In this document: one piece after another, positions 45,684 to 54,125 of the stretch
How positions within the stretch are numbered: position 1 is the stretch's first letter
Layout: the number at the start of each line of letters is the position of its first letter
Origin: Actinomadura sp. CNU-125
GTDB taxonomy: Bacteria > Actinomycetota > Actinomycetes > Streptosporangiales > Streptosporangiaceae
Reading direction: 5' to 3'
Length of the DNA: 64,000 nucleotides
Assembly: GCF_001942465.1 (NCBI RefSeq)
Contig: NZ_MKJY01000022.1
Location: 1 to 64,000 of the forward strand
Program-made: the position numbers and the translations under genes
Notes under the pieces: generated by a model
Seen by the model: only the letters and a program-made list of their open reading frames with translations
The model's database searches: none
What the model was told of the DNA's origin: nothing

Positions 45684-46862
45684 GTGACCACGACCCAGAA
45701 CCCCTCGGACGACGAGGTCCGCGTGATCGAGGCCGTCGCGCCGCCGACCCGGTACGCGCGCGGATGGCACTGCCTCGGCTTGCGGGAGCGGTTCGACGAC
45801 GGCGAGCCGCACGCGGTCGAGGCGTTCGGGACCAAGCTGGTCGTGTTCGCCGACGGCACGGGCAAGCTGAACGTGCTGAACGCCTACTGCCCCCACATGG
45901 GCGGCGACCTCACTCGGGGCGAGGTCAAGGGCGACGCGATCGCCTGCCCGTTCCACGACTGGCGCTGGTCCGGCAACGGACGGTGCGCCGGCATCCCGTA
46001 CTCGAAGCGGGTACCGCCCCGGGCGCGGACGAAGTCCTGGCTCACGCTCGAACGCAACGGGCAGCTCTTCGTGTGGCACGACCCGCAGGGCAACCCGCCG
46101 CCGCCCGAGGTGACCATCCCGGAGATCGCCGAGTTCGGCTCGGACGAGTGGACGTCGTGGACCTGGAACAGCGTCCTGATCGAGGGCTCCCACTGCCGGG
46201 AGATCGTCGACAACGTCGTGGACATGGCGCACTTCTTCTACGTCCACTACTCGTTCCCGACGTACTTCAAGAACGTCTTCGAGGGGCACATCGCCAGCCA
46301 GTACATGAACGGCAAGTCCCGCCCGGACGTGGACCTGGGGACGCACTACTCGGGCGACGAGCGGACGAACGTCTCGGAGGCGTCGTACTACGGGCCGTCC
46401 TACATGATCAATCCGATGAAGGGCAGCGGCGGCGGGGTGACCACCGAGTCCATCCTGATCAACTGCCACTACCCCGTGTCGCCGACCGGCTTCGTGCTCC
46501 AGTGGGGCGTGATGGTCAAGCGGCAGGACGGCGTCTCCATGGAGGAGGCGGAGGAGATGGCGCAGGGGTTCGCCGCCGGCGTGGAGAAGGGCTTCATGCA
46601 GGACGTCGAGATCTGGCGCAACAAGACCAAGATCGACAACCCGCTGCTGTGCGACGAGGACGGCCCCGTCTACCAGCTGCGCCGCTGGTACGAGCAGTTC
46701 TACGTCGACGTCGAGGACGTCACCCCGGAGATGACCCAGCGGTTCGAGTACGAGATCGACACCCAGCGGGCCAACGAGTTCTGGGAGAAGCAGGTGCAAG
46801 AGAACATCGCCGAGGGCCGCCTCGTCAAGGTCGAACCGCAGCCCGCGAAGGCCGAGAGCTGA
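45684..46862 (+). CDS. kshA: 3-ketosteroid-9-alpha-monooxygenase, oxygenase subunit KshA
   Basis: 392 residues. Rieske [2Fe-2S] site as C69-P-H71 and C88-P-F-H91 (YCPHMGGDLTRG; ACPFHDWRWSGNGRC). The mononuclear iron site is VDNVVDMAHFFYVHYSFPTY, followed by FKNVFEGH, a stretch highly typical of KshA. Together with KshB it hydroxylates C9 of androstenedione-type steroids, which with Delta1-dehydrogenation opens ring B. GTG at 45684, 5 nt after GGAGG. It is followed by a small Cys-rich gene and kshB in one operon, and kstD lies convergent downstream. Confidence 0.93.
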   Translation: MTTTQNPSDDEVRVIEAVAPPTRYARGWHCLGLRERFDDGEPHAVEAFGTKLVVFADGTGKLNVLNAYCPHMGGDLTRGEVKGDAIACPFHDWRWSGNGRCAGIPYSKRVPPRARTKSWLTLERNGQLFVWHDPQGNPPPPEVTIPEIAEFGSDEWTSWTWNSVLIEGSHCREIVDNVVDMAHFFYVHYSFPTYFKNVFEGHIASQYMNGKSRPDVDLGTHYSGDERTNVSEASYYGPSYMINPMKGSGGGVTTESILINCHYPVSPTGFVLQWGVMVKRQDGVSMEEAEEMAQGFAAGVEKGFMQDVEIWRNKTKIDNPLLCDEDGPVYQLRRWYEQFYVDVEDVTPEMTQRFEYEIDTQRANEFWEKQVQENIAEGRLVKVEPQPAKAES

Positions 46863-46933
46863 CCACGACCGCGCGGGGTGCGGCGCGCACCCCGCGGGTC
46901 CCCTTCCCGAGAACGGACGTCAGGAGACAACAC

Positions 46934-47185
46934 GTGCAGCCCGTGTCCTGCCATTTGTGTGGTTCGTGCGTACTGGTCAAGAAGAACAGCCTCGCGCACA
47001 CCGAAGTCCAGTGGACGACCGACACGAACCGGTGCCTGGAGTTGAACGAGCGGGCCGAGCGAGGCGTGCTCCGCGGCACCGTCCCCACCTGCCTGCAGTT
47101 GCGCGACAGCATCGAGGCGTCCGTGCGCGCCGGGGCGGTTCGGGTGCCCGTCCCGGACCTCGAGTACGAGGACGGCGGCCCGTGA
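46934..47185 (+). CDS. Small Cys-rich protein between kshA and kshB
   Basis: 83 residues, GTG start after AGGAGA. Near the start CHLCGSC gives three closely spaced cysteines, with two more at RCLELNER and PTCLQLRD; a metal or iron-sulphur site is possible. I do not recognise a named family. It overlaps the kshB GTG by 4 bp, so it is made with the reductase, which suggests a role in the Ksh system such as cluster assembly or an electron-transfer accessory. Confidence 0.65.
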   Translation: MQPVSCHLCGSCVLVKKNSLAHTEVQWTTDTNRCLELNERAERGVLRGTVPTCLQLRDSIEASVRAGAVRVPVPDLEYEDGGP

Positions 47186-48219
47186 CCGGAACGGGGGCCT
47201 GCGCGGTGACGGTCGTCGAGGTCGTCGAGGAGACCGCGGACGCCCGGTCGCTGGTGCTCGCCGCGCCGGACGAGGCGCGCGACCGGTTCGGCTACCGGCC
47301 GGGCCAGTTCCTCACTCTGCGCATACCGGGCGACGGCGGCTCTGGGACGGCCCGCTGCTACTCGCTGTCGAGCGCGCCGGGCGTCGACGAGCACCTGAAG
47401 GTCACGGTGAAGCGGGTGGCGGGCGGGGCCGGGTCGAACTGGATCTGCGACAACGTCCGGCCGGGTGACACGCTCGAGGTGCTCCCGCCCGCCGGCCTGT
47501 TCACACCGGATCGGCTGGACGGCCGCCTGCTCCTCTTCGCCGGCGGCAGCGGCATCACCCCGGTGATGTCGATCATCAAGGCCCTGCTGGCGCGTCCCGA
47601 GGGGAGCGCGGTGCTCTGCTACGCCAACCGCGACGAGTCGTCGGTGATCTTCGCCGCCGAACTGCGCGGGCTGGTGGAGCGCCACCCCGGCCGCCTCCAG
47701 GTGATCCACTGGCTGGAGAGCGTCCAGGGCCTGCCGACGGTCGGCGCTCTGGCCTCGCTCGCGGCCCCGCACGCGGACGCCGACGCCGCGTTCGTCTGCG
47801 GGCCCGAGCCGTTCATGAACGCGGTGGCCGAGGCCCTTCGAACCGCCGGGACGGCCCGGGACAAAGTGGTCGTGGAGCGGTTCCACTCGCTCACCGGCGA
47901 CCCGTTCGCGGAACCGGAGCCGGTCCCCGCGGTGTCCGGGGACGCCGCGGCGCGGGTCACGGTCACGCTCGACGGGGAGCGGCACTCGCTCGCCTGGCCC
48001 TCGGAGACCCCCTTGCTCGACCTGCTGCTCGCCAACGGGATCAGGGCGCCGTTCTCCTGTCGGGAGGGGGCGTGCAGCGCCTGCGCCTGCCAGGTCGTCG
48101 CGGGCGAGGTGAAGATGCTGCGCAACGACGTCCTCGAAGAGGAGGACCTCGCGGAGGGCTGGGTGCTCGGCTGCCAGTCCGTGCCGGTGACCGACGACGT
48201 CGAAGTCACCTACGACTGA
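47182..48219 (+). CDS. kshB: 3-ketosteroid-9-alpha-monooxygenase, reductase subunit KshB
   Basis: 345 residues. FAD domain with RCYSLSSAPG, NAD domain with FAGGSGITPVMSIIKALL, and C-terminal plant-type [2Fe-2S] ferredoxin domain (SCREGACSACACQV, with the fourth cysteine in LGCQS). This FNR-ferredoxin fusion passes electrons from NADH to KshA. GTG start overlapping the preceding stop (GTGA). Confidence 0.92.
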   Translation: MTGTGACAVTVVEVVEETADARSLVLAAPDEARDRFGYRPGQFLTLRIPGDGGSGTARCYSLSSAPGVDEHLKVTVKRVAGGAGSNWICDNVRPGDTLEVLPPAGLFTPDRLDGRLLLFAGGSGITPVMSIIKALLARPEGSAVLCYANRDESSVIFAAELRGLVERHPGRLQVIHWLESVQGLPTVGALASLAAPHADADAAFVCGPEPFMNAVAEALRTAGTARDKVVVERFHSLTGDPFAEPEPVPAVSGDAAARVTVTLDGERHSLAWPSETPLLDLLLANGIRAPFSCREGACSACACQVVAGEVKMLRNDVLEEEDLAEGWVLGCQSVPVTDDVEVTYD

Positions 48220-48250
48220 ATGCCCCCGACGACGGAAGCCGGGAGAGCCG

Positions 48251-48296
48251 GGCGCGGCGGATCCGGCGGTGTTCCCTCCGCCGGATCCGCCGCGCC
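48251..48296. terminator. Bidirectional terminator between kshB and kstD
   Basis: Perfect 19-bp stem (GGCGCGGCGGATCCGGCGG) with an 8-nt loop in the gap between the two convergent genes. Confidence 0.9.
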
Positions 48297-48306
48297 GACC
48301 GTCCCG

Positions 48307-49980
48307 CTACCCCCGGAGCGCGGGGCGGGCGGCGGCGTGCCGTGCGGCGAGGTGGCCGAAGGTGATGGCGGGACCGATCGTGGCGCCCGCGCCCGCGTAC
48401 TCGTTGCCCATCACCGAGGCGGACGCGTTGCCCGTGGCGTAGAGCCCCTCGATCGGGGCGCCGTCGGCGCCCAGGACCCGGGCGTGCTCGTCGGTGACGA
48501 GGCCGCCCTTGGTGCCGAGGTCGCCCGCCTCGATGCGGACCGCGTAGTACGGCCCCGCGCCGATCCGGTCGAGGTTGGGGTTGGGCAGCGTCGGGTCCCC
48601 GTAGTAGTGGTCGTAGGCGCTGTCGCCGCGGCCGAAGTCCTCGTCGCGGCCGTTGCGCGCGAAGCCGTTGAAGCGCTCGACGGTGGCCTTGAGCGCGTCC
48701 GCGGGCACGCCGATGCGCCGGGCCAGTTCGTCGAGGTCGGCGGCCTTGGTGACGAGCCCCGTGGTGTACCAGTCGCGGGGGAACGGCCGTCCCGGCATGA
48801 TCCCGGCGAACTGGTAGCGCTTGCGCGCCGTCGCGTCGAAGATCTCGTACGCCGGGACGTGCCCTCCTTCGAGCTGTGCGTGGACGAAGTTGACGTAGGG
48901 CGCCGCCTCGTTCGTGAACCGTTCGCCATTCTGGTCCACGATCACCATGCGGGGGATGCAGCGCTCGGTGACGAGGGGGAAGATCGAGCCGCCGGGCAGC
49001 TTGATCGAGGGCATCCACCAGGCGTCGTCCATCAGGTCCAGGTCGGCGCCGATCCGCCGCCCGATCCGGATGCCGTCGCCGGCATTGGAGCGCGCCCCGG
49101 CGCTGAAGTCCTCCCGGCCGAGTTCGGGCAGGTGCTCCTTGCGCAGCTCGGCGTCGTGGTCGAAGCCGCCGGTGGCGATGACGACGCCGCGCCGCGCCCG
49201 GACGCGCAGGGGACGGCCGTCGCGCTCCACCACGGCGCCGGTCACCCGGCCGTCCTCGACGACCAGGTCGATGAGCGGGGAGTTCAGCCACAGCGGGATG
49301 CGGAGGTCCTGCATCGTCAGCCGGAGCCGGACCACGAGCGAGGCACCGAGAGTCTTCATGCGGCGGCGCCGCACGAGATTGCTCAGCACCCGCCAGGCGG
49401 CGACCCGCAGCATCCACTTTCCGGACCAGGTGCGCCGGAACATCATGAGCCGCCGCCCCTCGTACCCGGTGAACCACAGGCCCATCGGGGACGGCAGATC
49501 CGCTTCGAGCAGCAGCTCTTCGTCCGCGCCGAGGCGCCGCGCGTCGATCGGCTTCGGCTCGATCGTCCGTCCGAGCGGGCGGCCGCCCGGCTCCTCCGGG
49601 TGGTAGTCGGAGTAGCCGGGGCACCAGGCGAAGTCCATGTGCCGGCTCACCCGGTGCAGCATCGCCATCGCCGCGGGGCCCTGCTCGACGTAGGCGTCCA
49701 GCCGGACCGCCGGGACGCGGTCCCCGATGATCGCCCGCAGGTAGCGCCGCACGTCCTCCGGGTCGTCCGCGCGGCCGAGCCGTTCGAGCGTGGGGTTGTT
49801 GGGGATCCAGATCCCGCCGCCGGACAGGGCGGTCGATCCGCCGTAGCGCGGCGCCTTCTCGACGACGAGCGCGGACAGTCCCGCGTCGTGGGCGGAGATG
49901 GCGCCGGCCATCCCGCCGGCGCCGCTGCCGGCCAGCAGGATGTCGACTTCGTGGTCCCAGGTCGGGGGACTGGACGTCAT
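48307..49980 (-). CDS. kstD: 3-ketosteroid-Delta1-dehydrogenase KstD
   Basis: 557 residues. FAD motif LLAGSGAGGMAGAISA at the N-terminus, SGGGIWIPNN, and the conserved C-terminal stretches AGPYYAVRIEAGDLGTKGGL and YATGNASASVMGNEYAGAGA that carry the tyrosine and glycine of the active site. It introduces the C1-C2 double bond in 3-ketosteroids; together with KshAB this yields the unstable 9-hydroxy-1,4-diene whose ring B breaks. ATG at 49980 with GGAGG 8 nt upstream. Confidence 0.9.
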   Translation of the reverse strand: MTSSPPTWDHEVDILLAGSGAGGMAGAISAHDAGLSALVVEKAPRYGGSTALSGGGIWIPNNPTLERLGRADDPEDVRRYLRAIIGDRVPAVRLDAYVEQGPAAMAMLHRVSRHMDFAWCPGYSDYHPEEPGGRPLGRTIEPKPIDARRLGADEELLLEADLPSPMGLWFTGYEGRRLMMFRRTWSGKWMLRVAAWRVLSNLVRRRRMKTLGASLVVRLRLTMQDLRIPLWLNSPLIDLVVEDGRVTGAVVERDGRPLRVRARRGVVIATGGFDHDAELRKEHLPELGREDFSAGARSNAGDGIRIGRRIGADLDLMDDAWWMPSIKLPGGSIFPLVTERCIPRMVIVDQNGERFTNEAAPYVNFVHAQLEGGHVPAYEIFDATARKRYQFAGIMPGRPFPRDWYTTGLVTKAADLDELARRIGVPADALKATVERFNGFARNGRDEDFGRGDSAYDHYYGDPTLPNPNLDRIGAGPYYAVRIEAGDLGTKGGLVTDEHARVLGADGAPIEGLYATGNASASVMGNEYAGAGATIGPAITFGHLAARHAAARPALRG

Positions 49981-50238
49981 GAGGAGGGCCTCCGGTCGAG
50001 GGAAGAGGGCCGCGCACGGACACGATCGGGAGCGCGACGAGCCGCACGTCGGCGGGGGTCGAGCCCGCGGGTGCGCGGGCGACACGAAAGGTGGGCTCCC
50101 GATCGATTCTTCGTGCGGCGGTGCCCGCGGGCGATGCGGTCTCCCGGCCATTGGAACGTCCCGTCAACTGCGTCGATGCCGACGAGAGGCTGCTGGTGGC
50201 GGGCACGGGAATCCTGGACGGGCGCCGCGCGACGGCGG

Positions 50239-51090
50239 TCAGAACCAGTCGGTCAACCGCGGCGATGTGGCCCACGCGTCCAGCGTCCCGGTCGGCCGGC
50301 CGCCGCTACGGCGGCGCTCCGCGTTGTGCGGACGGTCCCGCGGCGAGCGGACGCCGGACGCGCGCCAGATCCGCTGCGCGGCGTGCTGCACCGCCGGGGT
50401 GAGCCGGCCGAAGTCCATCCGGCGGATCGGCCCGCACACCGACAGCGCCGCCGTCGCCGCGCCGGGACCCCGTACGGCCGCGGCGACGCAGCCCACGCCC
50501 CGGACCGCCTCCTCCCGGTCGAAGGCCGCGCCCAGCTCCCGCACCCGCTGGAGCTCCCGCAGGAAGCGGCCGGGGTCGGTGATGGTGAACGGCGTCCGCG
50601 CCCGCAGCCCCCGGTCGATCGCCCGCTGGACGGTCGCGTCGTCGGCGTACGCCAGCAGCGCCTTTCCGACGCCGGTGCAGTAGGCCGGGGCCCGGCCGCC
50701 CATCCGCGACGGCAGGCCCGCTCCCCGCGGGCCGCCGATCTTCTCCAGATAGACGATCTCGGTGCCGTCCAGGACGGCCAGGTGCACCACGTTGTGGCCG
50801 GACGCCGCCAGCTGGTGCATGAACGGGATCGCGGCGTCGCGCAGCCTGTCCCGGTGGAGCACCAGCGACCCGAGTTCGAGCATGCGGAGGCCGAGCCGGT
50901 ACTGGTTGCCCTCACGGATCAGCCAGCGGACCGCCACCAGCCGTTCGAGGATGCGGTGCACGGACGAGCGGGGCAGATCCGTCCGGCGGACCACCTCCGC
51001 GAGCGACATCTGCGCCGGGCCGTCGAACGCGTCGAGGATGAGCACGACACGATCGATCATGGACGGTGGAGTCGCGTGGCCGTTTCTCAT
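50239..51090 (-). CDS. IclR-family regulator
   Basis: 283 residues. DNA-binding domain MIDRVVLILDAFDGPAQMSL and LPRSSVHRILERLVAVRWLI; effector domain with GKALLAYADDATVQRAID. ATG at 51090 after AGGAG. It is the intact relative of the damaged IclR at 43403-44210 (shared MIDR, LPRSS, RILxRLV and GLRxxELGSLV). It sits upstream of kstD in the same direction, with 258 bp between them, and may control kstD. Confidence 0.87.
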   Translation of the reverse strand: MRNGHATPPSMIDRVVLILDAFDGPAQMSLAEVVRRTDLPRSSVHRILERLVAVRWLIREGNQYRLGLRMLELGSLVLHRDRLRDAAIPFMHQLAASGHNVVHLAVLDGTEIVYLEKIGGPRGAGLPSRMGGRAPAYCTGVGKALLAYADDATVQRAIDRGLRARTPFTITDPGRFLRELQRVRELGAAFDREEAVRGVGCVAAAVRGPGAATAALSVCGPIRRMDFGRLTPAVQHAAQRIWRASGVRSPRDRPHNAERRRSGGRPTGTLDAWATSPRLTDWF

Positions 51091-51179
51091 CCGGGCACTC
51101 CTGTTCGGCGGGCCGGCCCCTCGGCTCGGGACGCGGTGATCTGACATAGGCACGGGGCCGTCCGAGCGGGAGGAGACCA

Positions 51180-51360
51180 CGCTGGACGAGGCGGACCGGG
51201 CCGCGGCGGTTCCCCGTGCGTCGCTCGAAGAACTCACCGCGGCCGCCGTGTTCCGCCTGCTCGTGCCCGCCCGGCACGGCGGCGCGGAGTCCGACCTCGT
51301 CACCTCGCCGAGTTCGTCGAGGTCGTCCGGGGCGTCTGTCTCCGCGTCCTGCGGATCGAC
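51180..51360 (+). pseudogene. N-terminal fragment of an acyl-CoA-dehydrogenase-fold monooxygenase
   Basis: One frame reads LDEADRAAAVPRASLEELTA then VFRLLVPARHGG, and the adjacent frame continues LAEFVEVVRGVCLRVLRID. This is the N-terminal helical part of HsaA-like flavin monooxygenases or acyl-CoA dehydrogenases. About 60 residues remain out of about 390, with a frameshift, and the rest is absent. Confidence 0.6.
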
Positions 51361-51394
51361 GGGTCGGCTGGACACGGGCAGAACCGTCACCTCA

Positions 51395-52231
51395 TCATTC
51401 GCCGAACCGCGCAAAGCCGGAACCGAGCACCGGTGCGGTTCCCTTGCCGACCTCGAAGGCCGCAGCGGCGCCCGTCACGTCCGCTTTCAGTTCCAGGACG
51501 TCGCCCGGGACGACCGGCGCGGTGAACCGGCAGTTCGCGGTGCGCAGATCGGCGGGGTGCGCGCCGACGCCGCGCGCCAGGACGAGGAGGCTCGCGGCCA
51601 TCGTGCACAGTCCGTGCAGGATCGGACGCTCCTGGCCGATCGCCCGCGCCGCCTCCGGATCGATGTGGATCGCGTGCCGGTCGCCGCACAACCGGTAGAG
51701 GGCCGCCTGCTCCGGGAACGTTTCGACCGGCAGTTTTTCGAGCGGCCGCGTGTGCGTCGCGGACTCCACCGCGGTGCGCGGGCCGCCCGGCCCCCGCTCC
51801 CCGCCGAAACCCCCGGCTCCGGGCGCGAAGATGGACCAGCGGGCGACGAAGCACGCGCTGTCCACCCGGACCTCGAAGACGGCCGCCGAGCCCTTGTCCC
51901 ACACGGCCTCCACCGACGCCGACATCGTCAGCTCGCCGCTCGGCGGCAGCGGGGACAGCACCTCCAGACGCTGGGCGCCGTGCAGCCCGCGGGACGTGTC
52001 GAACGCGCCCGCCGCGCCCAGCGCGTCCGGCCCCCACTGGGCGAGCGTCAACCCGAACGTGGGCAGCGTGCGGAGCCTGTTCTCGTGGACGAGGTCGAGT
52101 TCGGTGGCCTTCGCCCCGACGGCGAGCGCGTACAGGATCGCGTCGCGCTCGGTCCACGCGACCGTCCGCTCGCCGAGCGAGCGGCCCGCCCAGTCGCCCG
52201 CGTTCGTCACCGTGTCGTCCGCCCGGCCCAT
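51395..52231 (-). CDS. MaoC-like double-hotdog enoyl-CoA hydratase (Hsd4B-like)
   Basis: 278 residues. The N-terminal hotdog has WTERDAILYALAVGAKATEL and SPLPPSGELTMSASV; the C-terminal hotdog has the hydratase-2 motif LYRLCGDRHAIHIDPEAA with catalytic Asp/His, then RPILHGLCT. The whole matches the type-2 hydratases of steroid side-chain beta-oxidation such as mycobacterial Hsd4B. Its ATG overlaps the thiolase stop (TGATG), so the two are coupled and likely act in successive beta-oxidation steps. Confidence 0.87.
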   Translation of the reverse strand: MGRADDTVTNAGDWAGRSLGERTVAWTERDAILYALAVGAKATELDLVHENRLRTLPTFGLTLAQWGPDALGAAGAFDTSRGLHGAQRLEVLSPLPPSGELTMSASVEAVWDKGSAAVFEVRVDSACFVARWSIFAPGAGGFGGERGPGGPRTAVESATHTRPLEKLPVETFPEQAALYRLCGDRHAIHIDPEAARAIGQERPILHGLCTMAASLLVLARGVGAHPADLRTANCRFTAPVVPGDVLELKADVTGAAAAFEVGKGTAPVLGSGFARFGE

Positions 52232-53451
52232 CAGGACGTGCGCTCCAGGATCAGCGCCATGCCCTGGCCGCCCGCGGCGCACATGGTGACGGCGCCGAAC
52301 TCGCCGTCGCGGTGGCACAGCCCGTTGACCGCGGTGGTGATCATGCGGGCGCCGGTCATGCCGAACGGATGGCCGAGCGCGATCGCCCCGCCGTGCGGGT
52401 TGACCACGTCCGGGTCCAGGCCGAGGTCGTCGCACACCGGGAGGACCTGCGCGGCGAACGCCTCGTTGATCTCGACGAGGTCGAGGTCGGACGCGTCCAG
52501 CCCGGCGTGGTCGAGGGCCCGGGCCATCGCCTCGGTGGGGCCGAGGCCCATGATCTCCGGGGAGAGGGCCGACACCCCGGTGGAGACGATCCGGGCCAGC
52601 GGCGCCAGCCCGAGGTCGCGGGCCCGCTCGTCCGACATGACGACGAGGGCGGCGGCGCCGTCGTTCAGCGGGCAGCAGTTCGCCGCGGTGACCGTCCCGT
52701 CCGGGCGGAACACCGGGGCGAGCCCCGACACCTTCTCGACGGTCACGCCCGGTCGCGGGCAGTCGTCGCGGGCGACGACCGTGCCGTCGGGGAGGGCGAC
52801 CGGGGTGATGTCGATGTCGAAGAACCCGTCCGCGATCGCCTTCTCCGCCAGGTTCTGGCTCCGCACCCCGAACTCGTCCTGACGCTCGCGGCTCACGCCG
52901 CGCAGCACCGCGACGTTCTCGGCCGTCTGGCCCATGGCGATGTAGGGATCGGGGAGTTCGCCGGCGTCGCGCGGATCGGTCCACGGGGGAGCGCCCGCGG
53001 TGGAGCGGGCCTCGGTCCGGGCGGCCGCGGCGGCGTACCGGGGGTTGCGGGTGTCGTCCATCCCGTCCGATTTGCCCTTGCCGAACCGGGAGACGGACTC
53101 GACGCCCGCGGCGACGAAGGCGTGCCCTTCGCCCGCCCTGATCGCGTGCAGCGCCATCCGGGTCGCCTGCACGCTCGAGGCGCAGTACCGCTGCACGACC
53201 GTGCCGGGGACCCCGTCGAGGCCCGCCCCGACGGCGGCCTGCCGTGCGATGTTGTACCCCTGCTCGCCCGCGGGCTGCGCGCAGCCGACGACGATGTCGT
53301 CGAGGGACGCCGGGTCGAGCGCGGGCACCTGCGCGAACGCGGCCGTGAGCATCTGCCCCAGCAGATCGTCGGCGCGAACGTCCTTCAACGACCCCTTGAA
53401 CGCCCGCCCGATCGGTGACCGGGCCATGGCGACGATGACGGCGTCTGGCAT
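52231..53451 (-). CDS. Thiolase (acetyl-CoA acetyltransferase)
   Basis: 406 residues. Nucleophile cysteine in VVQRYCASSVQATRMALHA, then EINEAFAAQV, GGAIALGHPFGMTGAR and the second catalytic cysteine in MCAAGGQG. It performs the final thiolytic cleavage in beta-oxidation. ATG at 53451, 6 nt after GGAGG. Divergent from the echA20 remnant across a region with a KstR2-like operator. I do not assign it to fadA5 or fadA6, as it does not look specifically like either. Confidence 0.87.
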   Translation of the reverse strand: MPDAVIVAMARSPIGRAFKGSLKDVRADDLLGQMLTAAFAQVPALDPASLDDIVVGCAQPAGEQGYNIARQAAVGAGLDGVPGTVVQRYCASSVQATRMALHAIRAGEGHAFVAAGVESVSRFGKGKSDGMDDTRNPRYAAAAARTEARSTAGAPPWTDPRDAGELPDPYIAMGQTAENVAVLRGVSRERQDEFGVRSQNLAEKAIADGFFDIDITPVALPDGTVVARDDCPRPGVTVEKVSGLAPVFRPDGTVTAANCCPLNDGAAALVVMSDERARDLGLAPLARIVSTGVSALSPEIMGLGPTEAMARALDHAGLDASDLDLVEINEAFAAQVLPVCDDLGLDPDVVNPHGGAIALGHPFGMTGARMITTAVNGLCHRDGEFGAVTMCAAGGQGMALILERTS

Positions 53452-53632
53452 GACTACCTCCGGTGAAGAAACCTGTGGTGGCTGATCCGGGCCGGTCACC
53501 CGGCGCCGGTGACGGTGACGATGGCGATCCGGCCGGTGCGGATTCCGTTCACTGCCTCTCCTCGTTCGTGATGCGCGTCGCCGATCCGCTCGGCTGCCCG
53601 GGGGCGGGGCGCATCGCGCTGCCAAGTTACCT

Positions 53633-53646
53633 AACAAACATTTGGC
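53633..53646. promoter_or_regulatory. KstR2-like operator, site A (right arm degenerate)
   Basis: AACAAACATTTGGC in the divergent region between thiolase and the echA20 remnant. Left arm exact, right arm 4 of 6. The published mycobacterial KstR2 pattern is AnCAAGnnCTTGnT. Confidence 0.6.
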
Positions 53647-53690
53647 CAACAAGCGTGCCCGCAGGTCGGCGCGCCGGAAAGGGGCAGGGC

Positions 53691-53984
53691 ATGGGCATCA
53701 CTTCGGAGTCGAAGGGCGGCGTCCGCGTCATCACGATGGACTTCCCGCCGGTCAACGCGCTCCCGGTGGCGGGCTGGAGCGACCTCGCCGCCGCCGTGGA
53801 CGAGGCGGGCCGGGACGAGGGCACCCGGGTCGTCGTGCTCCGGGCCGAGGGGCGCGGCTTCAACTCCTACCGGTTCGAGCAGGGGTTCACGTTCGAGCTC
53901 AGCCTGTCCGGGGTGGTCGACCGGCACCGGGACGCGTTCGTCGCCACCGGAGAACCGCTGAAGGGGGGCCAAGCGCGCTCCTGA
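53691..53984 (+). pseudogene. echA20 remnant with an in-frame internal deletion
   Basis: 97 residues starting MGITSESKGGVRVITMDFPP, which corresponds to the first 58 or so residues of EchA20, the ring-opening crotonase of the steroid ring C/D pathway. Directly after RAEGRGFN it jumps to SYRFEQGFTFELSLSGVVDR HRDAFVA, the C-terminus of the same family. About 150 residues including the oxyanion hole are missing, yet the frame is preserved and the ribosome site is intact. A second functional EchA20 must exist elsewhere if the pathway works. Confidence 0.85.
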
Positions 53985-54071
53985 CGCGGGAGGCCGGTGC
54001 CGCCGGCACGCGGAAACGGGTCCCGGCGCTCCCTTGACGTGTGATCCGGGTCATCTTACGCTCCCCAGGCT

Positions 54072-54085
54072 AACAAATGTTTGTT
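54072..54085. promoter_or_regulatory. KstR2-like operator, site B (perfect)
   Basis: AACAAATGTTTGTT, a perfect 6-2-6 inverted repeat 40 bp upstream of the ABC substrate-binding protein gene. Confidence 0.8.
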
Positions 54086-54125
54086 TTAGTCGCACATGCG
54101 GCGGACGGGCGGAGGAGCGGAAGAT

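Noticed and set aside
48220-50275. Long frames on the plus strand opposite kstD
   Set aside because: Antisense shadows; the leftward KstD protein is complete and carries all family motifs.
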